A stretch of 57,987 nt of DNA, taken from positions 1 through 57,987 of the forward strand of contig NZ_AXAS01000058.1 of NCBI RefSeq assembly GCF_000472925.1, written 5' to 3'. The notes beneath the pieces are model-generated. The model did no database searches. It had not been told where the DNA came from and was given only the letters and a program-made list of their open reading frames with translations. Positions 8,487 through 17,661 of the stretch are shown in pieces. The stretch is from Bradyrhizobium sp. Ec3.3. Lineage in GTDB: Bacteria; Pseudomonadota; Alphaproteobacteria; Rhizobiales; Xanthobacteraceae. The position numbers were made by a program, and so were the translations under genes. The first letter of the stretch is position 1. The number at the start of each line of letters is the position of its first letter.

Positions 8487-10325
8487 TTAGCCCAATGCCG
8501 GCGCCGGAGCGGCCTTACCCATGCGCGCGGTCTCCTGGGCCAGAGGCAGGGTGAACTGGAACGCCGCCCCTCGCGGTTCGTTCGCCCCGGCCCACATCTT
8601 CCCGCCATGTGCCTCGATGATCGAATGGCAGATGGCGAGCCCCATCCCCATGCCTTCAGACTTGGTGGTGTAGAACGGCTCGAACACGCGGCCCACGCTC
8701 TTCGGATCGAGCCCAGGGCCGGAATCCCGTACGCTGATGACGACGCCGTTCGTATCGTTCCTGCCGGTGGAGATGAACAGCTCGCGCGCGCCTCCGCGGA
8801 CGTGACTCATCGCCTCGACGGCATTGATGATCAGGTTGAGAACCACCTGCTGGAGCTGAACCCGGTCCGCCTGGACGGGTGGCAAGCCTTCGGCGAACTG
8901 CATCCGCACCGTGACGTCGTGCTTCAGCACTTCGCTGTGCGTCAAGGTCATGACCTCGCGCACCAGCTGATTGATCTCCAGGTCCTCCATCTGCGGCGGC
9001 GCGTTCTTGATGAGGGCACGGATTCGGCTGATGATATCGCTGGCCCGCATGCCGTCGCTGATGATCCAGCCCAGCGTCTGTCCGACTTCGTCCAGATTGG
9101 GCGGCCGCGCGCCGAGCCAGTTCAACCCGGCTCGCGCGTTCGCCACAGTGGCAGCGATCGGCTGGCTGATTTCGTGAGCGATCGATGCGGTCAGCTCGCC
9201 CATGGTCGTGACGCGGTTGGTGTGCGCGAGCTCCATCAGGGCCTCGCGATAGCGCCGCTCGTTCTCGCGCGCCTCGGCCTCCACCCGCTTGAGCTCGCTC
9301 AGATCGAGAACGAAGCCGACGCCCTGGCTTCTGTTGTCCTCGAACATTGCTCCACCGATCAGGACCGGCACGCGGCTGCCGTCCTTGCGAAAATACTCCT
9401 TCTCGAACGGCTGGACGGTCCCGATCCGCTCGAGCTCGGCGACGTGCTGCGCGTCGTGGCCATGCCATTCGGTCGGTGTGAGCGTGGCGCGATGCAGACG
9501 GCCCGCGGCAAGGTCCTCGCGGTCATATCCGACGATCCTCAAGAACGCATCGTTGGCTTCGAAAATGCGTCCCTCCAGATCCCAGATGATGATCCCGATG
9601 ATGTTGGAATCGAACAGGCGCCGGATCTTCGTGTCGCGCGCGAGGAGGTCGCTCTGGAGCTGGACGTTCTCCTCGGTCGCCATCCGCCGCCGTCTCGCCT
9701 CGATGCGCGCCAGCGCCAGCGCCGCACCGGCCAAAGCGACGACGAAAACGACAGTCGCGATGGTGAGCCGGGTCCTGCGCTGCTCGAGCTCGTCGGCGGC
9801 TTTGTCGAGATCGACCTGGCGGAGCCGTTCCTGATCGACCATCAAATCGATTTGCGATCGGATGTCTTCCATGCCGCGAATCATCGCCAGCGCCGCCAGC
9901 CCGGATTCGCGCGCCGCCGTCTTGACGATGTCGTCGATCTCCTTGAGCTTCGCCGAAAGGGTCAAGGCAAGATGCTCGGCGCGAAGGCTCTGCAACGGAT
10001 CCTTCGCGACGAGCGCCTGCAGCGCCTCGGCCTGCCGTCGCACGCTTTCGTCAGAGACGCCGTAAGCCTTCAGATAGGCCGGGTCGAGAGTGAGCAGATA
10101 CCCGTGCCTTTCGGCTTCCAGGTCGGCGATGATCGCTTTGAGACGATCGAACGTCTCGAACACGTTGCGGCTGTGCGTGAGCGAAACATTGAGCGCCTCC
10201 CGATCGCGCCAGTAGCGCAGGCCGAGAATCCCGGTCACTGCGAGCAGAATGACGAGCCCCGCGACCACTGGGATCAGCGGCCGTGCAAACCACCGCAAGA
10301 TATGGCCCGAAGCAAGGATTGACAT
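8487..10325 (-). CDS. Sensor histidine kinase, CHASE3 and PAS domains
   Basis: About 612 residues. A first membrane helix (PVVAGLVILLAVTGILGLRY) and a second near residue 190 (ATVVFVVALAGAALALARI) frame a periplasmic CHASE3-like sensor. A PAS domain follows (FDSNIIGIIIWDLEGRIFEA), then the dimerisation helix with phosphoacceptor His384 in SIAHEISQPIA, and an ATPase domain with LNLIINAVEAM, DSGPGLDP and GMGMGLAICHSIIEAHGG. No response regulator gene is adjacent, so it is an orphan kinase. The frame extends to 10412; I prefer the ATG at 10325 because GGAAGA lies about 9 bp ahead of it. Another ATG at 10343 is possible. Confidence 0.9.
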   Translation of the reverse strand: MSILASGHILRWFARPLIPVVAGLVILLAVTGILGLRYWRDREALNVSLTHSRNVFETFDRLKAIIADLEAERHGYLLTLDPAYLKAYGVSDESVRRQAEALQALVAKDPLQSLRAEHLALTLSAKLKEIDDIVKTAARESGLAALAMIRGMEDIRSQIDLMVDQERLRQVDLDKAADELEQRRTRLTIATVVFVVALAGAALALARIEARRRRMATEENVQLQSDLLARDTKIRRLFDSNIIGIIIWDLEGRIFEANDAFLRIVGYDREDLAAGRLHRATLTPTEWHGHDAQHVAELERIGTVQPFEKEYFRKDGSRVPVLIGGAMFEDNRSQGVGFVLDLSELKRVEAEARENERRYREALMELAHTNRVTTMGELTASIAHEISQPIAATVANARAGLNWLGARPPNLDEVGQTLGWIISDGMRASDIISRIRALIKNAPPQMEDLEINQLVREVMTLTHSEVLKHDVTVRMQFAEGLPPVQADRVQLQQVVLNLIINAVEAMSHVRGGARELFISTGRNDTNGVVISVRDSGPGLDPKSVGRVFEPFYTTKSEGMGMGLAICHSIIEAHGGKMWAGANEPRGAAFQFTLPLAQETARMGKAAPAPALG

Positions 10326-10446
10326 TGGCGCTAAGTCTTCCATGCTCGCAGGCGCATTTTCTGGTGCCAAGGCCAGAGCATGGCTAGAATAATAGCATGA
10401 ACCGCCCCGCATTGGGGAACCGGAAACTCAATATTCTCCGCATGTT

Positions 10447-10487
10447 ACTCCGGCTTCGGAGTTGATCATTCGGCTTTGACGAAGCCG
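10447..10487. promoter_or_regulatory. Two short hairpins in divergent promoter region
   Basis: The 217-bp gap between the divergent kinase and binding-protein genes holds ACTCCG-GCTT-CGGAGT (10447-10462) and CGGCTT/AAGCCG arms (10471-10476 and 10482-10487). They lie 56-96 bp before the binding-protein ATG, so they could shape its leader RNA or bind a regulator. No U tract follows either hairpin. Confidence 0.3.
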
Positions 10488-10542
10488 GGGCGCGTCACAG
10501 GTTGCGAGTTGTGAACGACTGACCGCAACGAGGAGCATCAAG

Positions 10543-11922
10543 ATGGCGCCAAATGAAAACTCGCGTAACGGCCGAGCACCGACCAGCCGGCGCAGCTTCA
10601 TCAAGACATTGGGCATGGCAGGAATCATCGTGCCGGCCCTCACGACGTGGCCGCGGAGCAGTCTCGCCGAGGAGGCCAGCGCGGACTATGCCAATGCCAA
10701 GATCGACTGGAAGCAATTTGCGGGGCAGACGATCACGCTGATGGGCGCGATCCATCCGTGGTCGAGCGCGATCACGCCACTGCTGCCGGAATTCACCAAG
10801 CTCACCGGCATCAAGGTCGTCACCGACTTCCAGCTTGAGACCACCTATTTGAGCGCGATCCCGGTTCTGCTCGCGCGCGGCGGCAATACGCCTGACGTAT
10901 TCATGTTCACGACCTATGGCCAAGGCATCTCGGGCGGATGGCTCGAGCCGCTCAACGCCCATTACGCCAACAAGTCGCTGGCCGATCCCGCCTGGTATGA
11001 CGAGAGTGATCTCCTGAAGACCGCACGCGCTTTTCCGGTTTGGTCCGACGGCGAGCGCTACGCCGTCCCCATCACCTCCGAGGCGATGACGCTGTTCATC
11101 AACACCGATGCATTGGCGGCCAAGAACCTGCCGGTGCCGCAGACCTTCGACGAGTTGCTCGCAACCGCCAAGGCGGTCAAGAGCAGCGACATGGCGGGAA
11201 TTGCGATGCGGGCACAGGCCGGCGGCAATTCGACCCCGCCGGCGATGGGCTTCGTGTTCTCTTACGGCGGGTCCATGGTCAACAAGGACGGCACGGCCGC
11301 CTTCGGCAGTCCCGAGGCGATCGAGGCCATCGACATGTACGCGCGGCTGCTCAGCCAGGCAGGACCTGCAAATGTTGGCACCTATGAATGGTATCAGGTG
11401 CTCGACGATTTCCTCCAGGCGAGAGCCGCAATGGCGATCGACAGCAGCAACTTCGCCACTGACATCTCCAATCCGGGGAAGAGCCGCGTCGCCAAGCAGG
11501 CGGGGTTTGCACCCTTCCCGCACCTTCCCGGCAAGACGCCCGTCCCCTTCATGTCGCACTGGCAGGCCTGCGTGAATTCAAAGTCGCAGAACAAGCGGGC
11601 CGCGTTCCTGTTCCTGCTCTGGGCGACGAGCAGGCCGACCTCGCTGCAAACTGCCGCTGCGGGTCTTGCGACGACACGCGTCTCCGCCTGGTCGAGCAAG
11701 GGCTTCAAGGACGCCTTTGGCGCGCAGGCAGCCGAAGCAGCGCTGGCGAACTTGCAGAACGCCGATGTCGAGCGCGCCAAGGCGATCCTGTTCCATCCGC
11801 AACAGCGGCGCCTCCTGGACGCCTTCATGATCGGCGTCAATGAAGTGGTCTCGGGCAACAAGACGGCGAAGGCGGTGATGCCCGTCGCCGCCGAACGCGC
11901 GAATGCGGCGATCCGCGGATAG
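10543..11922 (+). CDS. Extracellular solute-binding protein, family 1 (sugar type)
   Basis: A 459-residue binding protein. A Tat-type signal is clear: TSRRSFIKTLGMAG followed by a hydrophobic run and a likely cut near SLAEE at residues 44-46. The mature sequence fits family 1 (ITLMGAIHPWSSAITPLLPEFTKLTGIKV, then VFMFTTYGQGISGGWLEPL). No permease or ATPase gene lies beside it, so it is an orphan component here. It may serve a transporter elsewhere or present a ligand to a sensor. The divergent histidine kinase is a possible partner, but that rests on position only. Confidence 0.85.
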   Translation: MAPNENSRNGRAPTSRRSFIKTLGMAGIIVPALTTWPRSSLAEEASADYANAKIDWKQFAGQTITLMGAIHPWSSAITPLLPEFTKLTGIKVVTDFQLETTYLSAIPVLLARGGNTPDVFMFTTYGQGISGGWLEPLNAHYANKSLADPAWYDESDLLKTARAFPVWSDGERYAVPITSEAMTLFINTDALAAKNLPVPQTFDELLATAKAVKSSDMAGIAMRAQAGGNSTPPAMGFVFSYGGSMVNKDGTAAFGSPEAIEAIDMYARLLSQAGPANVGTYEWYQVLDDFLQARAAMAIDSSNFATDISNPGKSRVAKQAGFAPFPHLPGKTPVPFMSHWQACVNSKSQNKRAAFLFLLWATSRPTSLQTAAAGLATTRVSAWSSKGFKDAFGAQAAEAALANLQNADVERAKAILFHPQQRRLLDAFMIGVNEVVSGNKTAKAVMPVAAERANAAIRG

Positions 11923-11944
11923 TAGCCGCGGCGATCGCGCCGCG

Positions 11945-12030
11945 CGCGAGCGCGATGAGTCATCATCGCGCTCTAGCGCTTTATTCGCGCATGATCTTTC
12001 CGGAAAACCGCTGCACACTTTTCCGGATCG
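11945..12030. repeat. Interspersed rhizobial palindromic repeat
   Basis: The gap between the binding-protein stop and the end of the FAD oxidoreductase contains two nested inverted sequences: gagcgcgatga...tcatcgcgctc, then gcatgatctttccggaaaa...cttttccggatc. I recall closely similar text as an intergenic repeat in many Rhizobiales. Its position between two converging genes suits a bidirectional transcript end. A shortened relative (gcgctctagcgcaaaatg) sits near 23117. Confidence 0.55.
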
Positions 12031-12035
12031 CGCCT

Positions 12036-13340
12036 TTAGATCTCGCGCGCGTCGCGGCGCCGGTAGACCAGCAGCATCAGCGGCGCGAGCTTGCGCATCA
12101 GGCCATGCGCCGGGATCGGCACCGGATTGGTGAACGGCAGCGCGAGCTCGCCGTCCGGCACGCCGCGCACGGCTTTCGCAAGCTGATCGCCAAGCGGGAT
12201 CGTCAGCGCCACCGCGCGGCCGTTGCAGCCGGTCCAGCCATAGGCGTCCGGCCCGAGCTTGTGGATCCGTGGCAGGAAATCCGAGGTCATGCCGACATAG
12301 CCGTTCCAGACATAGTCGAAGTTGACCTCGCCGATCTGCGGCCAGAGCCGCTGCAAGCGCTCGGCGACGCGCGCCTTCAGCCGCTCCGCCTTGTTGCCGG
12401 GCCCGATCACGGCACCGCCGGTGATGAGCCGGTTGCGCGCGTCGTAACGGGCGAAATAGAGCTCGCCATGGGTATCCGACATCGCCTGCCGCGCCGGAAT
12501 GATGGTCTTCCTGACGTTGTCCGACAGCGGCTGCGTCGCCATCTGCCAGGACAGCACCGGCATCACCTCATGCGCGATGTCGGGCACGAGCTGTTTCGAG
12601 AATTCGCCGCTATAGGCATTGGTCGCCATCACCAGTGCACGGCCGGAGATCTCGCCCTTTTCCGTCTTCACCACCCATTTATCGTTGCGCCGCTCAAAAC
12701 TCGTAGCCGGGGAGCGTGCGTAGATGCGCGCGCCGAGGCCGAGCACGCTGCGCGCCAGTCCGCGCGCCAGCGCCAGCGGATTGATGTGGCCGCCTGTCCT
12801 GTTCCAGAAGCCGCCATACCAGGCCTCCGAGCCCAGCATGTCCCTCACCTGCTCGCGCGAGAGCAGTTCGACGGGCGCGCCGAATTTCGACCATTGCCGT
12901 ACCCGCCGCTCGGCGATCTTGATGCGGCCGGGCGAATGCACCGGCTGCACCCAGCCCGCCTGCTCCTGTTCGGCCTCGATGCCATAACGCCGCGCCACCT
13001 CGAACAGCGTCGATGCGCTGTCGCGCAACAGATGCACGAAGCGCTCGCCCACCGCGCCGTGCCGCGCGATGATGTCCTCGGGATCGGGACGCGACAAAGT
13101 CGGGATCACCTGGCCGTTGTTGCGGCCGGAGGCGCCCCAGCCCGGCTCAGCCGCCTCTACGATCGCGACATCGACGCCGGCTTCGCGCAAGTGCAACGCC
13201 GTCGACAGCCCCGTGAAGCCGCCGCCGACCACGACCACATCCGCCTTCTCAGCTCCAATCAGCTCCGGCAATTCGGGCCCGTTCGGCGTGACCGCGGCCC
13301 ACAGCGAATGCGGCCAGGTGACGGTTGAACCACTCATCAT
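12036..13340 (-). CDS. FAD-dependent oxidoreductase, DadA/PuuB type
   Basis: A 434-residue flavoenzyme. The FAD-binding motif GGGFTGLSTALHL begins near residue 39, followed by the acidic end of the second strand (DVAIVEAAEPGWGASGRN), as in gamma-glutamylputrescine oxidase and D-amino acid dehydrogenase relatives. The second FAD region lies at the C terminus (YGWTGCNGRAVALTIPLGDQLA). It would oxidise an amine or amino acid; the substrate is not predictable. I place the start at the ATG at 13340, where GGAAAG sits 5 bp upstream, rather than at an earlier in-frame codon. No polyamine gene is adjacent. Confidence 0.82.
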   Translation of the reverse strand: MMSGSTVTWPHSLWAAVTPNGPELPELIGAEKADVVVVGGGFTGLSTALHLREAGVDVAIVEAAEPGWGASGRNNGQVIPTLSRPDPEDIIARHGAVGERFVHLLRDSASTLFEVARRYGIEAEQEQAGWVQPVHSPGRIKIAERRVRQWSKFGAPVELLSREQVRDMLGSEAWYGGFWNRTGGHINPLALARGLARSVLGLGARIYARSPATSFERRNDKWVVKTEKGEISGRALVMATNAYSGEFSKQLVPDIAHEVMPVLSWQMATQPLSDNVRKTIIPARQAMSDTHGELYFARYDARNRLITGGAVIGPGNKAERLKARVAERLQRLWPQIGEVNFDYVWNGYVGMTSDFLPRIHKLGPDAYGWTGCNGRAVALTIPLGDQLAKAVRGVPDGELALPFTNPVPIPAHGLMRKLAPLMLLVYRRRDAREI

Positions 13341-13465
13341 CAATCTTTCCAAATTGTCCAAGCGTCACGAGATACCGCATCTGCGGCTGTCGCAGTTGAC
13401 AGCCGCTTGCGGGTGCGTTGTCGTGCTCGCCAGCCTAATCCACCCATTCATGCCGGGGAAATCAA

Positions 13466-14323
13466 GTGGCCCTCATAAACGTCATCGGAATCGACCACGC
13501 CGTGGTCATGGTGAAGGATCTCGACAAGGCCGCAGAAAACTACAAGCGGCTCGGCTTCACCGTCTCGCCGCGCGGCACCCACAGCGCGCATATGGGATCG
13601 GGCAATTACACCATCATGTTCGACCCCGACTATATGGAATTGCTCGGAGTGCTCGCACCGACGGAACAAAATGCTCCGGCGCGCGCCTTTCTCGAAAAGC
13701 ACGGCGAGGGCATCGAGCGCATCGCCTTTACCGCGGTCGACTCCACGGCCGGAGCGGAGGAGATCCGCGCGCACGGATTTCCTCCGGTCGGCCCGGTCGA
13801 TTTCGAGCGGCCGGTGACGCTGCCAAACGGCACCGTGTCGGCGGCGAAATTTCGCGTCTTCCACTGGCCGGTGGCGGAAGCGCCGGGCGGCGTGCGCATC
13901 TTCGCCTGCCAGCACAAGACGCGCGAGACGGTGTGGATTCCCGAACTGATGACGCACGCCAACGGAGCGAAGCGGCTGAAGCAGGTCCTGATCGCGAGCC
14001 CCGAGCCTGCGAAGGACGCCGCGCATCTGTCGCGCCTGATCGACCGCGAGGCAAAAGCCGAAGCCGACGGCGCGGTGACCGTGCCCTCCGGCGGCGACCG
14101 CGCCGATTTCGTATTCCTGACGCTCGACCAGCTTGGCAAGCGCTATCCCGGCGTGTCGCTCGCAGGTCTTGCCGAACGAGGCGGTGCCGCACTCGTGCTG
14201 GCGAGCGGCGATCTCTTGGCGACCGAGAAGGCGCTCGGTGCAGCCGCCACGCGCAGCGGCGCCGCGATCTGCGTGGCGCCGGCCGCGGCCAACGGCACCC
14301 TGCTCGCCTTCGTTGCCGGCTGA
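13466..14323 (+). CDS. VOC-family (glyoxalase-like) protein
   Basis: A 285-residue protein starting at GTG 13466 behind GGGGAA. The N terminus is a classic VOC fold opening, VIGIDHAVVMVKDLDKAAENYKRLGF, with a potential metal His at residue 10. The arrangement of one well-conserved glyoxalase-like half and a more divergent second half matches the glyoxalase_3-like group. Such proteins bind a divalent metal and act as dioxygenases, lyases or resistance proteins. The substrate is unknown. It is divergent from the FAD oxidoreductase, with a 125-bp shared control region. Confidence 0.78.
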   Translation: MALINVIGIDHAVVMVKDLDKAAENYKRLGFTVSPRGTHSAHMGSGNYTIMFDPDYMELLGVLAPTEQNAPARAFLEKHGEGIERIAFTAVDSTAGAEEIRAHGFPPVGPVDFERPVTLPNGTVSAAKFRVFHWPVAEAPGGVRIFACQHKTRETVWIPELMTHANGAKRLKQVLIASPEPAKDAAHLSRLIDREAKAEADGAVTVPSGGDRADFVFLTLDQLGKRYPGVSLAGLAERGGAALVLASGDLLATEKALGAAATRSGAAICVAPAAANGTLLAFVAG

Positions 14324-14397
14324 TTTGAGCTAATTCTTTAACAAGCGTTTTACCCCGCGGCCCTAGATTTCCAGCGGATCAAGCCGCCGGGGGCTCA

Positions 14398-14694
14398 ATG
14401 CGCATGTTTAGAGAAGGCTCATTTCGAGAAGGCGCGCGTATCGCCTATGATGCGCCGGCCGAACTGAAGAAGTGGCCGTCGCTGAAGGGCCAGCGCCTCA
14501 AAGACAGGGGTCCGCCCTATCTCGTCTACAACGGCACGCTCGCCGAATGCGTGCGCGAGTTGCTGGCAAAACCCATCAAGGGCATCTCGCTCTACGACAT
14601 CATGACGAGGCCGCAGCCGGCCTTCGACCAGACTGTTCTGTCGCCGGGCGACGCCGCCGAGATCGCGATGCGCAAGGACTTTCCGAAGGGCTAG
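14398..14694 (+). CDS. Conserved small hypothetical protein
   Basis: A 98-residue soluble protein, rich in charged residues, with no signal or membrane segment. I do not recognise a named domain. Visible features are an N-terminal FREGARIAYDAP, a central GPPYLVYNGTLAECVRELLA and the end AAEIAMRKDFPKG. Third-position GC is high and in phase with an ATG 75 bp after the VOC gene, so coding is likely. It could be cotranscribed with that gene. Confidence 0.6.
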   Translation: MRMFREGSFREGARIAYDAPAELKKWPSLKGQRLKDRGPPYLVYNGTLAECVRELLAKPIKGISLYDIMTRPQPAFDQTVLSPGDAAEIAMRKDFPKG

Positions 14695-14734
14695 CCACCC
14701 GTCTGCTGAGGTCGACGATCAGCCGGCAAGCACG

Positions 14735-15769
14735 TTACGTCCGCGAGCTCCTTGCCAGCGGCCGGCTCTGCGCAGGGGCTATCGCTTCTCCCGGCCGATC
14801 CAGAAAGACCACCGGCGTTCCACGCTTGATGTTCGCACCGAGTGTCAGCGCATCCCAGTTGGTCAGTCGGATGCAACCGTGCGAGGCCGACTTGCTCACC
14901 TTGCCGGGATCGGGGGTGCCGTGAATGCCGTAGCCTTCGGCGGACAGGTTGATCCAGGTCGAGCCGACAGGGTTGTTCGGACCGGGCTTGATCGTGAAAG
15001 GTCTTTTCGATTTCACACCCTTGAACCTGTAATCCGGATTGTAGCGATAGGTCGGATTTCGATTGATGGCCGTCACTTTCAGCGTGCCGCTCGGCGTCGG
15101 CTTCTCTGAACTGCCGACCGTCGCAGGATAAAACGCGAGCAGCTTTCCGCTTGCGTCAAATGCCTTCAGCGTCTGCCGCGCCTTGTCGATTTCGACGCGC
15201 GCGACCGGCATCGCATTCTGCTGACCGATGACGTTTGCAACGGCGATCGTCTCGCCTGCCATGTCGAACTTTTTCCCAGGGTTGATCGCGTTGAGCAACG
15301 CCTCGCTCATGTGGAATTTCTCGGCGAGCGCCTCGCGCGGGCTGGTGTAGCTCAGCGCCTCCAGGCTCTTCATGTCCTCCATCTTCGCCGGCAGCTTCAT
15401 GAGGAACGGTCCCTTCACGTCCGCTTCGGTGATTTTGTAATCGACGATGGCCGGACCGTCGCTCGTCGCCGTGAGCTTGTCCCAGAGATCCGGCGTGATC
15501 GTCTTGTCGAGATTGAGCTCATTTGCTTCGGCAAACGCGGACAGGGCCTTCTGCGCGTTCTCGCCAAGCTTGCCGTCGATCTCGCCCGGAGAGAAGTGCG
15601 CGCGATCGAGCAGGATCTGAAGCTTGACGATGGAGCTGCTCGGCTTGTCTGAGCCCGTCGGCTTCGCCGGCATGGCTGCATCATTGATGGCAGCGGGATC
15701 GAGCCCACCTGCGATGACAGGCGTCATCGCAAGGAACGAGAGCACCGCAGCGACAAGGGATCGCAACAT
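14735..15769 (-). CDS. L,D-transpeptidase (YkuD) with peptidoglycan-binding domain
   Basis: A 344-residue periplasmic enzyme. Residues 1-20 form a signal peptide (LVAAVLSFLAMTPVIAGG). A peptidoglycan-binding-like domain follows (VKLQILLDRAHFSPGEIDGK, near residues 47-70). The C-terminal YkuD domain carries the catalytic signature SHGCIRLTNWD with Cys299, preceded by the conserved GIHGTPDPGKVSKSASHG region. It makes 3-3 peptidoglycan crosslinks or links proteins to peptidoglycan. It lies back-to-back with a lytic transglycosylase gene, so cell-wall functions cluster here. Confidence 0.92.
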   Translation of the reverse strand: MLRSLVAAVLSFLAMTPVIAGGLDPAAINDAAMPAKPTGSDKPSSSIVKLQILLDRAHFSPGEIDGKLGENAQKALSAFAEANELNLDKTITPDLWDKLTATSDGPAIVDYKITEADVKGPFLMKLPAKMEDMKSLEALSYTSPREALAEKFHMSEALLNAINPGKKFDMAGETIAVANVIGQQNAMPVARVEIDKARQTLKAFDASGKLLAFYPATVGSSEKPTPSGTLKVTAINRNPTYRYNPDYRFKGVKSKRPFTIKPGPNNPVGSTWINLSAEGYGIHGTPDPGKVSKSASHGCIRLTNWDALTLGANIKRGTPVVFLDRPGEAIAPAQSRPLARSSRT

Positions 15770-15954
15770 GCTGCATCCTCAGCCTAACATTCTCCGTAAA
15801 GTCACGGGACGCGATGAAGTTCCTCAGCGAGGAAAATACGGTGTTCCTGCGGGGAACAGCAAAGATCGCAGCTTCGCCGCAATCGACTCCTTAAAAAGTC
15901 CCTATCGGCAGCGCACTTGCAGCCAACTCACCACAATTGAGGTTCACACAAGCA

Positions 15955-16935
15955 ATGCGATTTGTTTTCGCGGCGCTCGCCGCGTTCCTCGTCCTGATGC
16001 TCGACCTCGATGGACCGGCCACTCCGCCATCGCGCGCCAACAATCTCCTCCTCGCAACCAGTCCATCCGAACAAATCTCCTCAGCCTTGGCAGCGCTGTT
16101 TGAAAGTGCCAAGGCCGACGAACAGTCGAACACGATACGCGCACAAGAGAGTTCTCCCCCGTCGGACACGCCAGCGGATACCACCACCGAACGCAAGGTG
16201 GAGGAGTCGCCGCACGATGCATTCTGCCACGCGCTGCGCGAGGCCGCCGAGAATAGCGAAATCCCGGTCCCGTTCTTTGCACGCCTGATCTGGCAGGAGA
16301 GCCGCTTCCGCTCGAACGAGGTCAGTCACGCCGGGGCGCGAGGCGTCGCGCAATTCATGCCGGAAACCGCAGCCGAAGTCGGGCTCGACGATCCCTTCGA
16401 TCCATTCAAGGCGCTGCCCGCGTCCGCAAGGCTGCTGCGCAAGCTGCGGGATGATTTCGGCAACCTTGGCCTCGCAGCAGCGGCCTACAACGCCGGAAGC
16501 GGCCGCATACAGAAATGGCTGGCGAAGCAGAGCGCCCTTCCGCGCGAGACACGCGATTACGTCCGCATCATCACCGGCACCAAGGCGGAAGACTGGATCG
16601 AGGACGCCGACATGCTCGCGATCCGCATTGATCTGCCCAGCGAAGCGCCGTGCGAAGGCATCGGCGGGCTGTCCAAGACCAGAGAGGTCGCATTCGTCTC
16701 GGCATTGCCTACGGCTGGTGTCACCGCGCTGCTGCAGAAGGCGCAAGCTGCGGAGACCGCCGCACAGCTTGCGGTTCACGGGGGGCGCAAGCGGCTCGCC
16801 TTGCTGATCCGGAAAAGCAGGCCATCGGCGGGTGCCGCGCGGCTCAGCAAGGCACGCAGCACGATCGCCGCGCGTGCAGCCAGAGGCGCGAAGGCTCGCG
16901 TTCGCATCGCATCGCGCGAGCGGTCGTCGAGCTAG
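15955..16935 (+). CDS. Lytic transglycosylase (SLT domain)
   Basis: A 326-residue protein with an N-terminal hydrophobic signal or anchor (FVFAALAAFLVLMLDL). The SLT domain shows the catalytic Glu115 in LIWQESRFRSNEVS, then GARGVAQFMPETA and AAAYNAGSGRIQKWL, all diagnostic. It cleaves the glycan backbone of peptidoglycan with 1,6-anhydro product. The C terminus is a basic Arg/Ala/Lys-rich tail with no domain I know. A TTG at 15937 is in frame; I choose the ATG at 15955, which begins the hydrophobic segment directly. Divergent from the L,D-transpeptidase. Confidence 0.9.
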   Translation: MRFVFAALAAFLVLMLDLDGPATPPSRANNLLLATSPSEQISSALAALFESAKADEQSNTIRAQESSPPSDTPADTTTERKVEESPHDAFCHALREAAENSEIPVPFFARLIWQESRFRSNEVSHAGARGVAQFMPETAAEVGLDDPFDPFKALPASARLLRKLRDDFGNLGLAAAAYNAGSGRIQKWLAKQSALPRETRDYVRIITGTKAEDWIEDADMLAIRIDLPSEAPCEGIGGLSKTREVAFVSALPTAGVTALLQKAQAAETAAQLAVHGGRKRLALLIRKSRPSAGAARLSKARSTIAARAARGAKARVRIASRERSSS

Positions 16936-17040
16936 CGCGCAGACCCGCGCGTCGACCGGTTGATGTGCCCGCGGATTCTGCGTTGAATGCGGCGTCCATC
17001 ATTCCGGACGGAACTCAAGAACGCGAACGCGGAACCCGCG

Positions 17041-17511
17041 ATGCCATCCAAGAGTGCCGGGATCATCGCCTACCGAATGCGGCCGCCGGGTATAGAGGTT
17101 CTCCTCGTTCATCCCGGCGGCCCGTTCTGGCGCAACAAGGATTTCGGCGCCTGGTCCATTCCAAAGGGCGAATACGCCGATGGACAGGAGGCCGACGCAG
17201 CCGCACGACGGGAGTTCGCTGAAGAGCTCGGAACGGAGCTGACGGCACCGCTGATCGAGCTCGGTCAGGTCAAGCAGCGCGGCGGCAAGATCGTCACGGC
17301 CTTCGCCGCCGAGTTCGACATCGATCCGCACAACATTCGCAGCAACACCTTCGAGATCGAATGGCCGCCGCGTAGCGGCAAGCGGCAGAGCTTTCCCGAG
17401 GTCGACCGCGCCGAATGGTTCGCGCTCGATGCGGCACGCGAGAAGATCAATGCCGGCCAGCGTCCGCTGCTCGATCGGCTGGCGCAGCGCGTTGGCGGCG
17501 GCTCGGGATAG
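17041..17511 (+). CDS. NUDIX hydrolase
   Basis: A 156-residue enzyme. The complete Nudix box is present from residue 43: G-x5-E-x7-REFAEELG-T-E-L, including the REx2EE core that binds Mg2+. The first segment SAGIIAYRMRPPGIEVLLVHPG is also typical. The group may act on diadenosine or other nucleoside diphosphate-linked compounds; the substrate cannot be told. The frame is open upstream from 16987, but the ATG at 17041 gives the standard length. Confidence 0.9.
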   Translation: MPSKSAGIIAYRMRPPGIEVLLVHPGGPFWRNKDFGAWSIPKGEYADGQEADAAARREFAEELGTELTAPLIELGQVKQRGGKIVTAFAAEFDIDPHNIRSNTFEIEWPPRSGKRQSFPEVDRAEWFALDAAREKINAGQRPLLDRLAQRVGGGSG

Positions 17512-17586
17512 CTCGCGCTGGCGCGCCTGCCCCCAAAACAAAATCTTCGAAAACGACCCCATGCAAAGTAGCCGGAGGCCGGTTGA

Positions 17587-17627
17587 CTTCGCCTTTTACG
17601 AAATCATTTGACACGTCGGGCAAATCA
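17587..17627. repeat. 41-nt direct repeat, left copy
   Basis: This 41-nt stretch matches 26641-26681 with six differences. The last 21 nt (from TTTGACACGTCGG to ...CAAATCA) are identical. Both copies read in the same direction and bracket the cupin-to-ABC-transporter block. I recall similar text as a scattered intergenic sequence in Bradyrhizobium, so it may be an interspersed repeat rather than an attachment site. Confidence 0.6.
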
Positions 17628-17661
17628 GTGGCAAACCGCCTCCCCTTCCGACGCTGCCCGC

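Noticed and set aside
8607..10322. Long plus-strand frame (571 codons) opposite the histidine kinase
   Set aside because: The minus strand encodes a kinase with all motifs in order; the opposite frame is a GC-driven shadow with no recognisable domain.
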